Below, piece after piece: positions 1 through 8,199 of a stretch of 64,000 bases of DNA; within the stretch, counting starts at the first letter, position 1; each line of letters starts with the position of its first letter. Origin of the DNA: Microbacterium sp. AK009 (GTDB taxonomy: Bacteria > Actinomycetota > Actinomycetes > Actinomycetales > Microbacteriaceae); the NCBI RefSeq assembly GCF_013410955.1, contig NZ_JACCCG010000003.1, forward strand, positions 248,001 through 312,000. The letters are read 5' to 3'. The notes under the pieces are model-generated. The model worked only from the letters and a program-made list of their open reading frames with translations, ran no database searches and was not told the origin of the DNA. Both the position numbers and the translations under genes were made by a program.

Positions 1-138
1 CCACCGCTCGAGCCGGTCGGGGTCGGTCAGATCGCGCCAGACCTTCTTCGCCGACGCGGAGAATGTCCGCCGCAGCACCAGGTGGCGCTCATCATCGATG
101 GTCTCGACCGTTCCGGTCGCCCGCGGGCCCTCTGTCAT
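1..138 (-). CDS. SRPBCC / AHSA1-like protein, N-terminal part only
   Basis: The 46 visible codons begin MTEGPRATGTVETIDDERHL and continue into VLRRTFSASAKKVWRDLTDP, a layout typical of SRPBCC-fold (AHSA1/polyketide-cyclase-like) proteins, where a first beta strand leads into a helix containing 'VWxxLTDPxxLxxW'. The rest runs off the left edge. The ATG at 138 overlaps the TGA of the kinase gene upstream on the same strand (ATGA), so the two are probably translationally coupled. The fold binds hydrophobic ligands; no specific function can be assigned from the fragment. Confidence 0.7.
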   Translation of the reverse strand, partial: MTEGPRATGTVETIDDERHLVLRRTFSASAKKVWRDLTDPDRLERW

Positions 139-869
139 GTCGCGTTCCACAGCTCTCGGTAGTACGTCATCCGCTCCGCGTCCGGGGCCACCCCGTACGC
201 GGCCAGCAGAGTCTCGGTCCATCCTGGCCCATAGTTCCACTCGAGACTCAACGCCGCGACCGCGATGTCGGCCCAGCGGTCGGCGACGCCGAGCGCGCCG
301 AGGTCCACGTGCCCCGAGACGCCACCGCCGTCGGTGAGCACCGTGTTGGGACTGCACGCGTCGCCATGGCAGACCACCAGGTCGACTTCTGCGGGCGGCT
401 CGCGCAGATGATCCGGCACACGGATGCCGCGCCGCTCCGCCCCCGCGAGACGATCGGCGACCCGCCATGAGAACGGGCAGTCGGCCACGGGCAGCAGGTC
501 GTGGAGCGATCGGAGGCCTACTCCGATCGCCGTCACCGCGGTCTCGGGTGCCGCGCTCCACCGTGGCGCGACGGCGCTCTCGCCAGGGAGGGCCTCGGTG
601 ACGAGCCACTCCTCGTCGTCGTTTCCGCCGTGGGTGATCACTCTCGGCACCGGCGCGAAGGCGGCCGCCCACGCCAGACGCTCCGCCTCGCCCTCGACGG
701 TGGTCTCGGCGTTCCGCGGACCCCACTTCACATACCGGATGCCGCCGGCCCCCGTCGCCCGGAAGGTCAGCCCCCCGAGGTCGTTCCGCCAGACGGGCAC
801 GAGGTCATCAGCCCCGGCGAGCCGGCGAACCCGCGCGGGCACCGCCACCCCGTTCACCGGAATCGACAC
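135..869 (-). CDS. APH(3')-like aminoglycoside phosphotransferase family kinase
   Basis: A 244-residue protein with the protein-kinase-like aminoglycoside phosphotransferase pattern. The catalytic loop is CHGDACSPN (H168, D170, N175), followed by the Mg-binding DLG (D189) inside HVDLGALGVADRWADIA, and the C-terminal MTYYRELWN resembles the APH(3') tail. The YVKW lysine (about K48) should bind ATP. Family members transfer the ATP gamma-phosphate to the 3'-OH of kanamycin or neomycin; distant homologues act on other small molecules, so resistance is an inference. The GTG at 869 was chosen because a TAGGGT -10 box (877-882) ends 7 nt before it, as in a leaderless mRNA; the upstream GTG at 878 overlaps that box. 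It is coupled to the downstream SRPBCC gene. Confidence 0.8.
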   Translation of the reverse strand: MSIPVNGVAVPARVRRLAGADDLVPVWRNDLGGLTFRATGAGGIRYVKWGPRNAETTVEGEAERLAWAAAFAPVPRVITHGGNDDEEWLVTEALPGESAVAPRWSAAPETAVTAIGVGLRSLHDLLPVADCPFSWRVADRLAGAERRGIRVPDHLREPPAEVDLVVCHGDACSPNTVLTDGGGVSGHVDLGALGVADRWADIAVAALSLEWNYGPGWTETLLAAYGVAPDAERMTYYRELWNAT

Positions 870-909
870 GCGAGCCACCCTAGCCCGTGGGGCTTTGGTA
901 CCCTGGTAG

Positions 910-1013
910 CCGCAACAAGGGGAGTACTCCCGTTTGCGGCGTGCCCGTCAATACGAACCCGATGCAGCGTTCCGGGCCGCCGACCCACTCTGGGCGGAGG
1001 AGACCTTGGGCGG
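910..1013 (+). promoter_or_regulatory. yybP-ykoY (manganese) riboswitch upstream of the TerC gene
   Basis: The leader shows the conserved parts of the yybP-ykoY class: GGGGAGTA at 919-926, a CCCGTCAATACG segment at 944-955, and GGAGACC near 999-1005. The closing stem is CCGC..CAAGG (910-920) pairing with CCTTG.GCGG (1004-1013). A TACCCT -10 box at 899-904 would place the transcription start at about 910. This class binds Mn2+ and commonly precedes TerC/Alx-type exporters, which is exactly the gene that follows. The CCGCC/GGGCGG arms near 979-997 may be part of the switching structure. Confidence 0.85.
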
Positions 1014-1048
1014 TACGACGCCCTGCCCTCACTCTTGGAGCCTTCTTC

Positions 1049-2083
1049 GTGGACATCACCCCCACCGTCTGGATCATCACGATCGCGGTCACCATCGCGT
1101 TCTTCATCTACGAGTTCTTCGCCCACGTGCGCAAGCCTCACGAGCCGAGCATCGGCGAATCTGCCCGCTGGTCGGCGTTCTACATCGGCCTCGCACTCAT
1201 CTTCGGTGTCGTCATCGGCATCGTCTGGGGCTGGGACTTCGGTGGCGAGTACTACGCCGGCTACCTCACCGAGAAGGCGCTGTCGATCGACAACCTCTTC
1301 GTCTTCCTGATCGTCATGACCGGGTTCGCGGTGCCCAAGATCTACCAGCAGAAGGTGCTGATGATCGGCATCGTGATCGCTCTGATCATGCGCGGCGCGT
1401 TCATCGCCGTGGGTGCGGCCCTCATCGAGAACTTCTCGTGGATCTTCTACATCTTCGGTGCGCTGCTGCTGTTCCTCGCCTACCGCCAGGCGTTCTCGCA
1501 CGGTGACTCCGACCCCGCCAACGGCAAGTTCATGACGTTCGTGCGCCGCCACCTCCCGGTGAGCGACGAGTACAACGGCGACAAGCTCACCGTGAAGAAG
1601 GACGGCCGCCGCTTCGTCACCCCGATGCTGCTGGTCATCGTCGCGATCGGCTTCGTCGACCTCATCTTCGCCGTCGACTCCATCCCCGCGATCTACGGCC
1701 TGACCGAGGAGGCGTACATCGTCTTCGTCGCGAACGCGTTCGCCCTGATGGGTCTGCGTCAGCTGTACTTCCTCATCGGCGGTCTGCTCGAGCGCCTGGT
1801 GTACCTCGCGCAGGGTCTCGCGGTCATCCTTGCCTTCATCGGCGTGAAACTCGTCTTCCACGCTCTGCACGTCAACGAGCTGCCCTTCATCAACGGCGGC
1901 GAGCCGCTGCTGTGGGTTCCCGAGATCCCCATCTGGCTCTCCCTGCTGTTCATCGCCGGCACGATCACGGTGGCGACGATCGCGAGCCTCATCAAAACGC
2001 GCAACGACCGCGAGGCGAAGGACCGCGAGCAGATCGAGGGCGAGCCGGTCATCGCCGCGAAGGACGAGTCGCGCGGCTCGTGA
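1049..2083 (+). CDS. TerC/Alx-family integral membrane protein, probable Mn2+ exporter
   Basis: A 344-residue polytopic membrane protein of the TerC family, with about nine hydrophobic segments and the two repeated acidic motifs of the family: EKALSIDNLFVF and FVDLIFAVDSIPAI, whose aspartates lie inside membrane helices. Family members are linked to tellurite resistance and alkaline response; recent work supports Mn2+ efflux during metalation of secreted proteins. The Mn2+ riboswitch in the leader supports that role here. The start is GTG 1049, preceded by TTGGAG at 1035-1040 with 8-nt spacing. The frame stays open upstream to 887, but that extension lies across the riboswitch and is not protein-like. 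The C-terminus is a charged cytoplasmic tail. Confidence 0.9.
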   Translation: MDITPTVWIITIAVTIAFFIYEFFAHVRKPHEPSIGESARWSAFYIGLALIFGVVIGIVWGWDFGGEYYAGYLTEKALSIDNLFVFLIVMTGFAVPKIYQQKVLMIGIVIALIMRGAFIAVGAALIENFSWIFYIFGALLLFLAYRQAFSHGDSDPANGKFMTFVRRHLPVSDEYNGDKLTVKKDGRRFVTPMLLVIVAIGFVDLIFAVDSIPAIYGLTEEAYIVFVANAFALMGLRQLYFLIGGLLERLVYLAQGLAVILAFIGVKLVFHALHVNELPFINGGEPLLWVPEIPIWLSLLFIAGTITVATIASLIKTRNDREAKDREQIEGEPVIAAKDESRGS

Positions 2084-2108
2084 CGTCTCCGCAGACCCGT
2101 TAGCCTGG

Positions 2109-2168
2109 TGTCAGCGGTACGGCGGTGACACTCAGTCCCACGGGGGCTGACACGCCGTATCGCTGACA
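2109..2168. promoter_or_regulatory. Double palindromic operator-like element upstream of acyl-CoA operon
   Basis: Two 22-bp arms (2109-2130 and 2147-2168) form an inverted repeat around a 16-bp spacer. The outermost bases are TGTCAGCG and CGCTGACA, and the arms agree at nearly all positions. The left arm is itself a TGTCA..TGACA palindrome, so the region could hold two regulator dimers. A TAGCCT -10-like box sits at 2101-2106 just ahead. It could also fold as an RNA hairpin ending the terC transcript, but there is no T-run. The likely role is an operator for the three-gene acyl-CoA operon; no regulator gene is adjacent. Confidence 0.55.
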
Positions 2169-2194
2169 GGCTGGACGGTTCGAAGGAGAACGGC

Positions 2195-2956
2195 ATGGAG
2201 ATCTCGGGCGCAGCAGCCCTCGTGACCGGAGGGGCGAGCGGCCTCGGCCTCGCCACCGCCGAACGCCTCGCTCGTGCGGGAGCAGTCGTGACCATCATCG
2301 ACCTGCCCTCCTCGGCCGGCGCCGAGGTCGCGGCCGGTATCGGCGGGGCCTTCGCCCCCGCCGATGTCACCGACCCCGAGCAGGTCGCCGCCGCGGTCGC
2401 GACGGCCGCAAGCACCGGACCCCTGCGCATCGTCGTCAACTGCGCCGGCATCGCTCCCCCCGCCAAGGTGCTCGACCGTGACGGCCGGCCCACTCCGCTG
2501 GCCGACTTCGAACGCCTCATCCGGGTGAATCTCATCGGCACCTACAACGTCGTCGCGCAGTCCGCCGCCGCGATCGCGCGCACTGAGCCGACCCCCTCCG
2601 GCGACAGGGGGGTCATCGTCAACACCGCCAGCGTCGCGGCCTTCGACGGGCAGATCGGCCAGCCCGCGTACTCGGCGAGCAAGGGCGGCGTCCACGCCAT
2701 GACCCTCCCCATCGCCCGCGAGCTCGCCCGCCACGCCATCCGGGTGCTCACGATCGCCCCCGGCATCATGGAGACGCCGATGCTGAAGGGCCTGCCGCAG
2801 GCGGCGCAGGATTCGCTCGGCGTGCAGGTGCCCTACCCCGCGCGGCTCGGCCGCCCCGACGAGTACGCCGCGCTCGTGCAGCAGATCGTCGAGAACGGCT
2901 ACCTCAACGGCGAGACGATCCGCCTCGACGGCGCGATCCGGATGGCCCCGCGATGA
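2195..2956 (+). CDS. SDR-family 3-hydroxyacyl-CoA dehydrogenase (HSD10-like)
   Basis: A 253-residue classical short-chain dehydrogenase. Visible are the NAD-binding TGGASGLG (11-18), the VNCAGIA motif (81-87) and the catalytic triad S146, Y159, K163 in YSASK. The insertion after the NCAGI motif and the ending [19 protein letters not shown] follow the type-2 3-hydroxyacyl-CoA dehydrogenase (HSD17B10) pattern, which oxidises (2-methyl-)3-hydroxyacyl-CoA to the keto acid with NAD+. It is first in a three-gene operon: its TGA overlaps the ATG of the enoyl-CoA hydratase gene. AAGGAG lies 7-8 nt before the start. The context supports fatty acid or isoleucine-type acyl-CoA degradation. Confidence 0.88.
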   Translation: MEISGAAALVTGGASGLGLATAERLARAGAVVTIIDLPSSAGAEVAAGIGGAFAPADVTDPEQVAAAVATAASTGPLRIVVNCAGIAPPAKVLDRDGRPTPLADFERLIRVNLIGTYNVVAQSAAAIARTEPTPSGDRGVIVNTASVAAFDGQIGQPAYSASKGGVHAMTLPIARELARHAIRVLTIAPGIMETPMLKGLPQAAQDSLGVQVPYPARLGRPDEYAALVQQIVENGYLNGETIRLDGAIRMAPR

Positions 2957-3789
2957 CCGCCCCGCAGGACAGCCCCGCCCCGCAGGACAGCACCGCCGCG
3001 GACAGCATCCTCCTCGCCGTCGCAGACGACGGTCTCGCCCGCATCACCTTCAACCGCCCCGCGCGGCTGAACGCGATGGACTTCGACATGGCCGGGCGCT
3101 GGCGCGAGGTCGCCCACCGCGTGGCGGAGGACCCCGCGATCACCGCGGTGATCATGGATGCCGCGGGCCCGGCCTTCTGCGCGGGCGGCGACGTCGTGGC
3201 GATGTCGACCACCGGGGCCACCGGCGCCGACGTCACCGCCACCGCGCACGTCATCCACGACGGCATCCGCACCCTCGCCCTCTCGGACACCCCCATCGTC
3301 GCCGCAGTGCAGGGTGCGGTCGCCGGCGGCGGCCTCGGGCTCATGCTCACCGCCGACTACATCGTCGCCGCCGACCGCGCGGTCTTCGTCAGCCGCTACG
3401 CCAACATCGGCCTCACCCCCGACCTGGGCGTGACGACCCTGCTGCCTGCGGCGATCGGCCAGCGGCGCGCGCTGCAGCTGCTGCTGCAGGATCGCACCCT
3501 CACCGCCGAGGAGGCACTCGATTGGGGCCTCATCGCCGAGATCGTCCCGGCCCCCGACCTCGCGGCCCGTGCGGAAGCGATTGCACGCACCTGGCTCGAC
3601 GGCGCCACCGCGGCGTTCGGGCAGGCGACGCGCCTCGTCCGCCAGGGGGCAGAGCGCACCTTCGCGGCCAACCTCGACGACGAGGCCGCCGCGATCGGCG
3701 CCCGGTTCGCCACCGAGGAAGCCCGCACCCGCGTCGCGGCGTTCGCCGCGGCATCCCGCACCCGTCCCCGTACGGAGGAGAACCGATGA
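2953..3789 (+). CDS. Enoyl-CoA hydratase/isomerase family protein
   Basis: A 278-residue crotonase-fold protein. After a low-complexity N-terminus with a duplicated PQDS, the fold begins at ILLAVADDGLARITFNRP. The oxyanion-hole segments are FCAGGD and VAGGGLGLMLTADY; RYANIGLTPDLGVTTLLP carries Asp where classical hydratases have their second catalytic Glu. That suggests an isomerase or other crotonase activity rather than a standard hydratase. The gene overlaps both neighbours by ATGA, so it is translated as part of a tight three-gene unit with two SDR genes. Its precise substrate cannot be read from sequence. Confidence 0.85.
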   Translation: MTAPQDSPAPQDSTAADSILLAVADDGLARITFNRPARLNAMDFDMAGRWREVAHRVAEDPAITAVIMDAAGPAFCAGGDVVAMSTTGATGADVTATAHVIHDGIRTLALSDTPIVAAVQGAVAGGGLGLMLTADYIVAADRAVFVSRYANIGLTPDLGVTTLLPAAIGQRRALQLLLQDRTLTAEEALDWGLIAEIVPAPDLAARAEAIARTWLDGATAAFGQATRLVRQGAERTFAANLDDEAAAIGARFATEEARTRVAAFAAASRTRPRTEENR

Positions 3790-4616
3790 GCCTCGCCGGA
3801 AAGACCATTCTGATCTCGGGCGGAAGCCGCGGCATCGGCCTCGCCATCGCGCTGCGCGCCGCGCGCGACGGGGCGAACATCGCCCTGCTCGCCAAGACCG
3901 ACACCCCGCATCCGAAGCTCGAGGGCACGGTGCACACCGCTGCAGCCGCGATCGAAGAGGCCGGAGGACGGGCCCTCGCGATCGTCGGTGATGTGCGCAA
4001 CGACGACGACATCACCGAGGCGGTGCTGAAGACGCAGGGCGAGTTCGACGGCATCGACATCGTCGTCAACAACGCCAGCGTCATCGACCTCTCGCCCTCG
4101 CTCGACCTCGCGGCCAAGAAGTACGACCTGATGCAGGACGTCAACGTCCGCGGCACGTTCATGCTCTCCCGGGCAGCCGCGCCGATCCTGCGCGAGGCGG
4201 CGAACCCGCACATCCTCTCGCTGTCGCCCCCGCTGAACATCACCCCGCGCTGGCTGGGCGCCCACACCGGGTACACCCTGGCGAAATACGGCATGACCAT
4301 GGCGACCCTCGGCTTCGCCGCGGAGTTCGCCGAGGCGGGGATCGCCGCGAACACCCTCTGGCCGCGCACGACCATCGCCACGGCTGCGGTTCAGTTCGCC
4401 CTCGGGGGAGAGCGGATGATGCGGGCCAGCCGTACCCCCGAGATCTACGCCGACGCGGCGTACAAGGTGCTGACGAAGCCATCCCGCGAGTACACGGGAC
4501 AGACGCTCATCGTCGAGGACGTGCTCGAGGCCGCCGGGGTGACCGACTTCTCGCACTACGCGGCAGTGCCGGGAACCCCCGACAGCGAGCTCTTCCCCGA
4601 CATCTTCCTCGACTGA
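3786..4616 (+). CDS. HSDL2-type short-chain dehydrogenase
   Basis: A 276-residue SDR with SGGSRGIG (11-18), NNAS (95-98) and the catalytic Y163-x3-K167. The stretch ILSLSPPLNITPRW followed by GYTLAKYGM is characteristic of hydroxysteroid dehydrogenase-like protein 2 homologues. Here the protein ends after the SDR fold and lacks the SCP2 lipid-transfer domain of animal HSDL2. Role: NAD(P)-dependent oxidoreductase, probably on fatty acyl intermediates, given the two upstream acyl-CoA genes. The ATG at 3786 overlaps the previous TGA and is preceded by CGGAGGAG. The gene ends 4 bp from the convergent GNAT gene, leaving no room for a conventional terminator. Confidence 0.85.
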   Translation: MSLAGKTILISGGSRGIGLAIALRAARDGANIALLAKTDTPHPKLEGTVHTAAAAIEEAGGRALAIVGDVRNDDDITEAVLKTQGEFDGIDIVVNNASVIDLSPSLDLAAKKYDLMQDVNVRGTFMLSRAAAPILREAANPHILSLSPPLNITPRWLGAHTGYTLAKYGMTMATLGFAAEFAEAGIAANTLWPRTTIATAAVQFALGGERMMRASRTPEIYADAAYKVLTKPSREYTGQTLIVEDVLEAAGVTDFSHYAAVPGTPDSELFPDIFLD

Positions 4617-4620
4617 GACA

Positions 4621-5088
4621 TCAGGCGAGGGGCTTGCGCAGGAACACCTGCTCGCTGCCGTCGCCCGGCACCCGCTGGGTCTCGCGGTAGCCGGCGCGCT
4701 CGTAGAGGCGGAGGTTCGCCTCGCTCAGCGATCCGGTGAACAGCTCGGCCTCGGTGGCGCCGGCGCCGCGGCCCCGCTCCTCCAGCGCCTCGAGCAGACG
4801 TGAGCCGACCCCCTCACCCTGCACGTCGGGCGCGATCGAGATGCGTCCGATCAGCAGCAGCGACCCGTCGAGACGCGCCCGCGCGGCGCCGACCATGCGG
4901 GGGCCGAGGAGCGCGACGCAGCCAAGATTCTCGGCCAGCTCGTGCTCGACCTCTTCGAGTGTCTGGGTGAACGGCGGCATCTCGACGCTGCCGTAGATGA
5001 TCGCCTCCGACACGAACGCCGCGCGCTGCAGGGTCAGCACCTCGCCGGCGTCGGAGGGACGGATGTCGCGGATCTGCAGCTCGCTCAC
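4621..5088 (-). CDS. GNAT-family N-acetyltransferase
   Basis: A 155-residue single GNAT domain. Acetyl-CoA binding motif A is [20 protein letters not shown] (about 84-102), and the end follows the [14 protein letters not shown] motif B pattern. Acetyl-CoA-dependent transfer to an unknown amine is expected. The GTG at 5088 is chosen: a TACGGT -10 box (5095-5100 on the minus strand) ends 6 nt before it, so the mRNA is probably leaderless. It is divergent from rlmN, whose own promoter lies in the same 72-bp gap. Confidence 0.85.
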   Translation of the reverse strand: MSELQIRDIRPSDAGEVLTLQRAAFVSEAIIYGSVEMPPFTQTLEEVEHELAENLGCVALLGPRMVGAARARLDGSLLLIGRISIAPDVQGEGVGSRLLEALEERGRGAGATEAELFTGSLSEANLRLYERAGYRETQRVPGDGSEQVFLRKPLA

Positions 5089-5160
5089 GCTCTCACCGTA
5101 CGCGGCTCGGGCGTGCGCGAAAGCAGGTGGCGCCCAGGAGGCCCCCGGTACCCTGGGACG

Positions 5161-6390
5161 GTGACCGAGAATCCTCCTGCCCGCGGCACCGCCGGGCCCG
5201 TCCGCCAGGTGCGACCGCGTACCGAGGGGTGGAAGCAGCAGAAGGATGCCGCCGGCCGCCCCCTCCTGCAGTTCGCCAGCCCCAAGCGGGGGAAGCCGCC
5301 GGTGCACCTGGCCGACCTCACCGCCGAGGAACGCGCGGCGAAGGTGACCGAGCTCGGGCTTCCCGCCTTTCGTGCGAAGCAGCTCGAGACCCACTACTTC
5401 CGCCACTACACCAGCGACCCCGGCGAGATGACCGACCTCCCGGCATCCGTCCGTGACGACCTCGTGGCCGGTCTCCTCCCGCCCCTCCTCACCGAGGTGC
5501 GGCGGCTGCAGACCGACCGCGGCGACACGATCAAGTTCCTGTGGAAGCTGCACGACGGCGCGCTCGTCGAGTCGGTGCTCATGCGCTACCCGGGTCGGAT
5601 CACGCTGTGCGTGTCGAGCCAGGCCGGATGCGGCATGAACTGCCCGTTCTGCGCCACCGGGCAGGCCGGGCTCACCCGCAACATGTCGGCGGCCGAGATC
5701 ATCGACCAGATCGTCCGGGCCAACCGGCTGATCCGCGAGGGCGGGCTCGGCAAGGCCGAGCACCCCGACGAGCGGGTCACCAACATCGTCTTCATGGGCA
5801 TGGGGGAGCCGCTGGCGAACTACGCCCGGGTGATGCAGGCGGTGCGGGTGATGATCGACCCGCAGCGCGGGCTCGGCATGAGCGCGCGCGGCATCACGGT
5901 GTCGACGGTCGGCCTCGTGCCGGCGATCCGGAAGCTGTCCGCCGAGGAGATCCCTGTCACCTTCGCCCTGTCGCTGCACGCCCCCGACGATCACCTCCGC
6001 GACGAGCTGATCCCCGTCAACTCGAAGTGGAAGGTCGATGAAGCCCTCGACGCCGCCCGCGAGTACTTCGACAAGACCGGGCGCCGCGTCTCGATCGAGT
6101 ACGCCCTGATCAAGGACATGAACGACCACGCGTGGCGTGCCGACCTCCTGGCGGAGAAGCTCAACGCCCGCGGGCGCGGCTGGGTGCACGTGAACCCCAT
6201 TCCGCTGAACCCCACGCCGGGGTCGGTGTGGACGGCGTCGGAACGGAGCGTGCAGAACGAGTTCGTGCGGCGGCTGAACGCCGCGGGCATCCCGACCACT
6301 CTCCGGGACACGCGCGGCAAGGAGATCGACGGTGCGTGCGGGCAGCTGGTGGCGACCGAAGCGGATGTCGCGGCGGCCGCGTCGAACTGA
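5161..6390 (+). CDS. rlmN: Dual-specificity 23S rRNA/tRNA adenine C2-methyltransferase RlmN
   Basis: A 409-residue radical SAM enzyme that makes 2-methyladenosine at 23S rRNA A2503 and tRNA A37. The [4Fe-4S] cluster cysteines are C157, C161 and C164 in CGMNCPFC; C150 (LCVSSQ) and C393 (GACGQL) correspond to the two mechanistic cysteines of E. coli RlmN (C118, C355). The SAM-binding FMGMGEP motif is also present. GTG 5161 is taken as the start because TACCCT (5149-5154) lies 6 nt upstream; the frame is open further upstream but that part is antisense to the GNAT gene. The N-terminus is longer than in E. coli, as is common in actinobacteria. Confidence 0.96.
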   Translation: MTENPPARGTAGPVRQVRPRTEGWKQQKDAAGRPLLQFASPKRGKPPVHLADLTAEERAAKVTELGLPAFRAKQLETHYFRHYTSDPGEMTDLPASVRDDLVAGLLPPLLTEVRRLQTDRGDTIKFLWKLHDGALVESVLMRYPGRITLCVSSQAGCGMNCPFCATGQAGLTRNMSAAEIIDQIVRANRLIREGGLGKAEHPDERVTNIVFMGMGEPLANYARVMQAVRVMIDPQRGLGMSARGITVSTVGLVPAIRKLSAEEIPVTFALSLHAPDDHLRDELIPVNSKWKVDEALDAAREYFDKTGRRVSIEYALIKDMNDHAWRADLLAEKLNARGRGWVHVNPIPLNPTPGSVWTASERSVQNEFVRRLNAAGIPTTLRDTRGKEIDGACGQLVATEADVAAAASN

Positions 6391-6393
6391 GCG

Positions 6394-6415
6394 TCATCCA
6401 CCGAACGGTGGATGA
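6394..6415. promoter_or_regulatory. 22-bp palindrome between rlmN and the ABC exporter operon
   Basis: TCATCCACCG (6394-6403) and CGGTGGATGA (6406-6415) are perfect reverse complements separated by AA. A smaller CAGG-TTGT-CCTG repeat follows near 6428-6439. The 2-nt centre is too tight for a hairpin loop and there is no T-run, so a protein operator for the downstream ABC/two-component operon is more likely than a terminator for rlmN. Confidence 0.5.
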
Positions 6416-6469
6416 CGAACCCACCGTCAGGTTGTCCTGGTAGGGCCCCCAATGCGGCATGGTCGGAGT

Positions 6470-7360
6470 ATGACCAGTGTTGTCGAGGTCGAAGACCTCA
6501 CCAAGACTTATCGCGGCGGCTTCCAGGCGCTGAAAGGCGTGAGCTTCGACATCCGCCGCGGCGAGACCTTCGCCCTTCTCGGGCCCAACGGCGCGGGCAA
6601 GAGCACGACCATCGAGATCCTCGAGGGCTACCGCGACCGCTCCAGCGGCGAGGTGCGAGTGCTGGACGTCGACCCCCGGCAGGGTGATCTGCGCTGGCGG
6701 TCGCGGCTCGGGATCGTGCTGCAGAGCACCGGCGAAGCGCCGTCGGCGAGTGTGAAGGAGCTCCTTTCGCACTTCGCCTCGTTCTACCCCCGGGCGCGCC
6801 GTGTCGACGACGTCATCGAGGCGGTCGGGCTGTCGGAGAAGGCCAAGACACCGGTGCGCAAGCTCTCCGGAGGTCAGCGCCGCCGCGTGGACGTCGCCCT
6901 CGGGATCATCGGCTCACCAGAACTCCTCTTCCTCGATGAGCCGACCACGGGTTTCGACCCGGAGGCCCGACGGGTCTTCTGGGAGTTGATCCGCGGGCTC
7001 CAGCGCGAGGGGACCACGATCCTGCTGACCACGCACTACCTCGACGAGGCCGCCGAGCTCTCCGAGCGCGCGGCGATCGTCGTCGGCGGGAAGCTCGCCT
7101 CGCTCGGCCCGGTCGGGGAGCTCGGCGGCGCCGAGGCCCGCATCCCCATCGTCCGGTGGCGCGAGAGCGGACAGCTGCGTGAGCAGCGCACCGACCAGCC
7201 GGGGCGTGTGGTCGCCGACCTGTGCGCCGCGCTCGGCGGCGAGCCCGAGGCCCTCGAGATCGTCCGGCCGAGCCTCGAAGACGTCTACCTGTCCTTCGTG
7301 GAGGGCGAGGATGCAGCATCCGATCCCGACACCGAGATCGTCACGGAGGTGACCCGATGA
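6470..7360 (+). CDS. ABC-2 exporter ATP-binding protein
   Basis: A 296-residue ATPase with Walker A GPNGAGKST, signature LSGGQRRR, Walker B LLFLDEPTTGFDP and switch TTHYLDEA. It belongs to the DrrA/CcmA-type family that energises ABC-2 exporters of drugs, lipids or peptides. The ATG at 6470 overlaps nothing and has no properly spaced Shine-Dalgarno; a CATGGT box at 6458-6463 ends 6 nt before it, which suggests a leaderless transcript. An in-frame ATG at 6452 is the alternative. The gene is joined by ATGA to the permease and leads a four-gene operon with a histidine kinase and response regulator, so the exporter is probably sensed and controlled by them. Confidence 0.9.
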   Translation: MTSVVEVEDLTKTYRGGFQALKGVSFDIRRGETFALLGPNGAGKSTTIEILEGYRDRSSGEVRVLDVDPRQGDLRWRSRLGIVLQSTGEAPSASVKELLSHFASFYPRARRVDDVIEAVGLSEKAKTPVRKLSGGQRRRVDVALGIIGSPELLFLDEPTTGFDPEARRVFWELIRGLQREGTTILLTTHYLDEAAELSERAAIVVGGKLASLGPVGELGGAEARIPIVRWRESGQLREQRTDQPGRVVADLCAALGGEPEALEIVRPSLEDVYLSFVEGEDAASDPDTEIVTEVTR

Positions 7361-8199
7361 CCACCACCCGCGCGTCGCACAAGGTCTCGTTCGGCCCCGC
7401 TCGGACGGTTCGCCTCGGCCTCCGCCGCATCGTCTTCGAGGTGCGCGCCTATTTCCGCCAGGGCGATTCGGTGTTCTTCACCTTCCTCTTCCCGGTGCTG
7501 TTCCTGTTCATCTTCGCGGTGGCCTTCAGCAGCAGCACCTTCGGGCCGCCCTCCGACGAGGTCACTGCTGCGGGGTACTACCTGCCGGCGATGCTCGCGG
7601 CGGGTCTGCTGCTGTCGGGCACCCAGCTGCTGGCGATCGACATCGCGATGGAACGCAGCGACGGCACCCTGAAACGCCTCGGCGGCATGCCGCTCTCGCC
7701 GGTGTCCTACTTCATCGGCAAGCTCGGGCAGGTGCTCGTCACCGGTGTGTTCCAGGCCGCACTGCTCCTCGTGATCGCGGCGGTGTTCTTCGGCGTCGCC
7801 CTCCCGACCGATCCCGAGCGATGGCTGACGTTCACCTGGGTGTTCCTCCTCGGCGCCATCACCTGCGGGGTCCTCGGCATCGCCCTGAGCGCCCTGCCGC
7901 GCAGCGGTCGGAGCGCGACGGCCGTCGTCATCCCCATCGTGCTCGTGCTGCAGTTCATCTCCGGGGTGTTCATCCCGTTCGACACGCTGCCCGAGTGGCT
8001 GCAGAACTTCGCCGCGATCTTCCCGTTGAAGTGGATCGCCCAGGGGATGCGCTCGGTCTTCCTCCCCGAGGTCTTCGCCGACGTCGAGCCGGGGGGGTCG
8101 TGGCAGCACCAGGAGACCCTCATCGCGCTCCTCATCTGGCTCGTGGTGGGACTCATCCTCGCCCGGCTCACATTCCGGTGGATCCGCAAAGATGCCTGA
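7357..8199 (+). CDS. ABC-2 type exporter permease
   Basis: A 280-residue membrane protein with about six transmembrane helices in the ABC2_membrane arrangement: the first after FRQGDSVFFTFLFPVLFLFI, the rest from about residue 65 to the end, and the FIPFDTLPEWLQNFAAIFPL segment typical of the DrrB/LiaX-type family before the last helix. It pairs with the ATPase encoded just upstream (ATGA overlap). The TGA directly abuts the ATG of the histidine kinase gene. The transported substrate is unknown; such modules next to NarL-type two-component systems often respond to cell envelope stress or antimicrobials. Confidence 0.88.
   Translation: MTTTRASHKVSFGPARTVRLGLRRIVFEVRAYFRQGDSVFFTFLFPVLFLFIFAVAFSSSTFGPPSDEVTAAGYYLPAMLAAGLLLSGTQLLAIDIAMERSDGTLKRLGGMPLSPVSYFIGKLGQVLVTGVFQAALLLVIAAVFFGVALPTDPERWLTFTWVFLLGAITCGVLGIALSALPRSGRSATAVVIPIVLVLQFISGVFIPFDTLPEWLQNFAAIFPLKWIAQGMRSVFLPEVFADVEPGGSWQHQETLIALLIWLVVGLILARLTFRWIRKDA

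Noticed and set aside
887..1048. N-terminal extension of the TerC protein back to 887
   Set aside because: This stretch is the riboswitch and its promoter; the encoded residues are not membrane-protein-like, and GTG 1049 has a well-spaced ribosome binding site.
4942..5160. Long N-terminal extension of RlmN
   Set aside because: It is antisense to the GNAT gene, and a -10 box lies 6 nt before GTG 5161.
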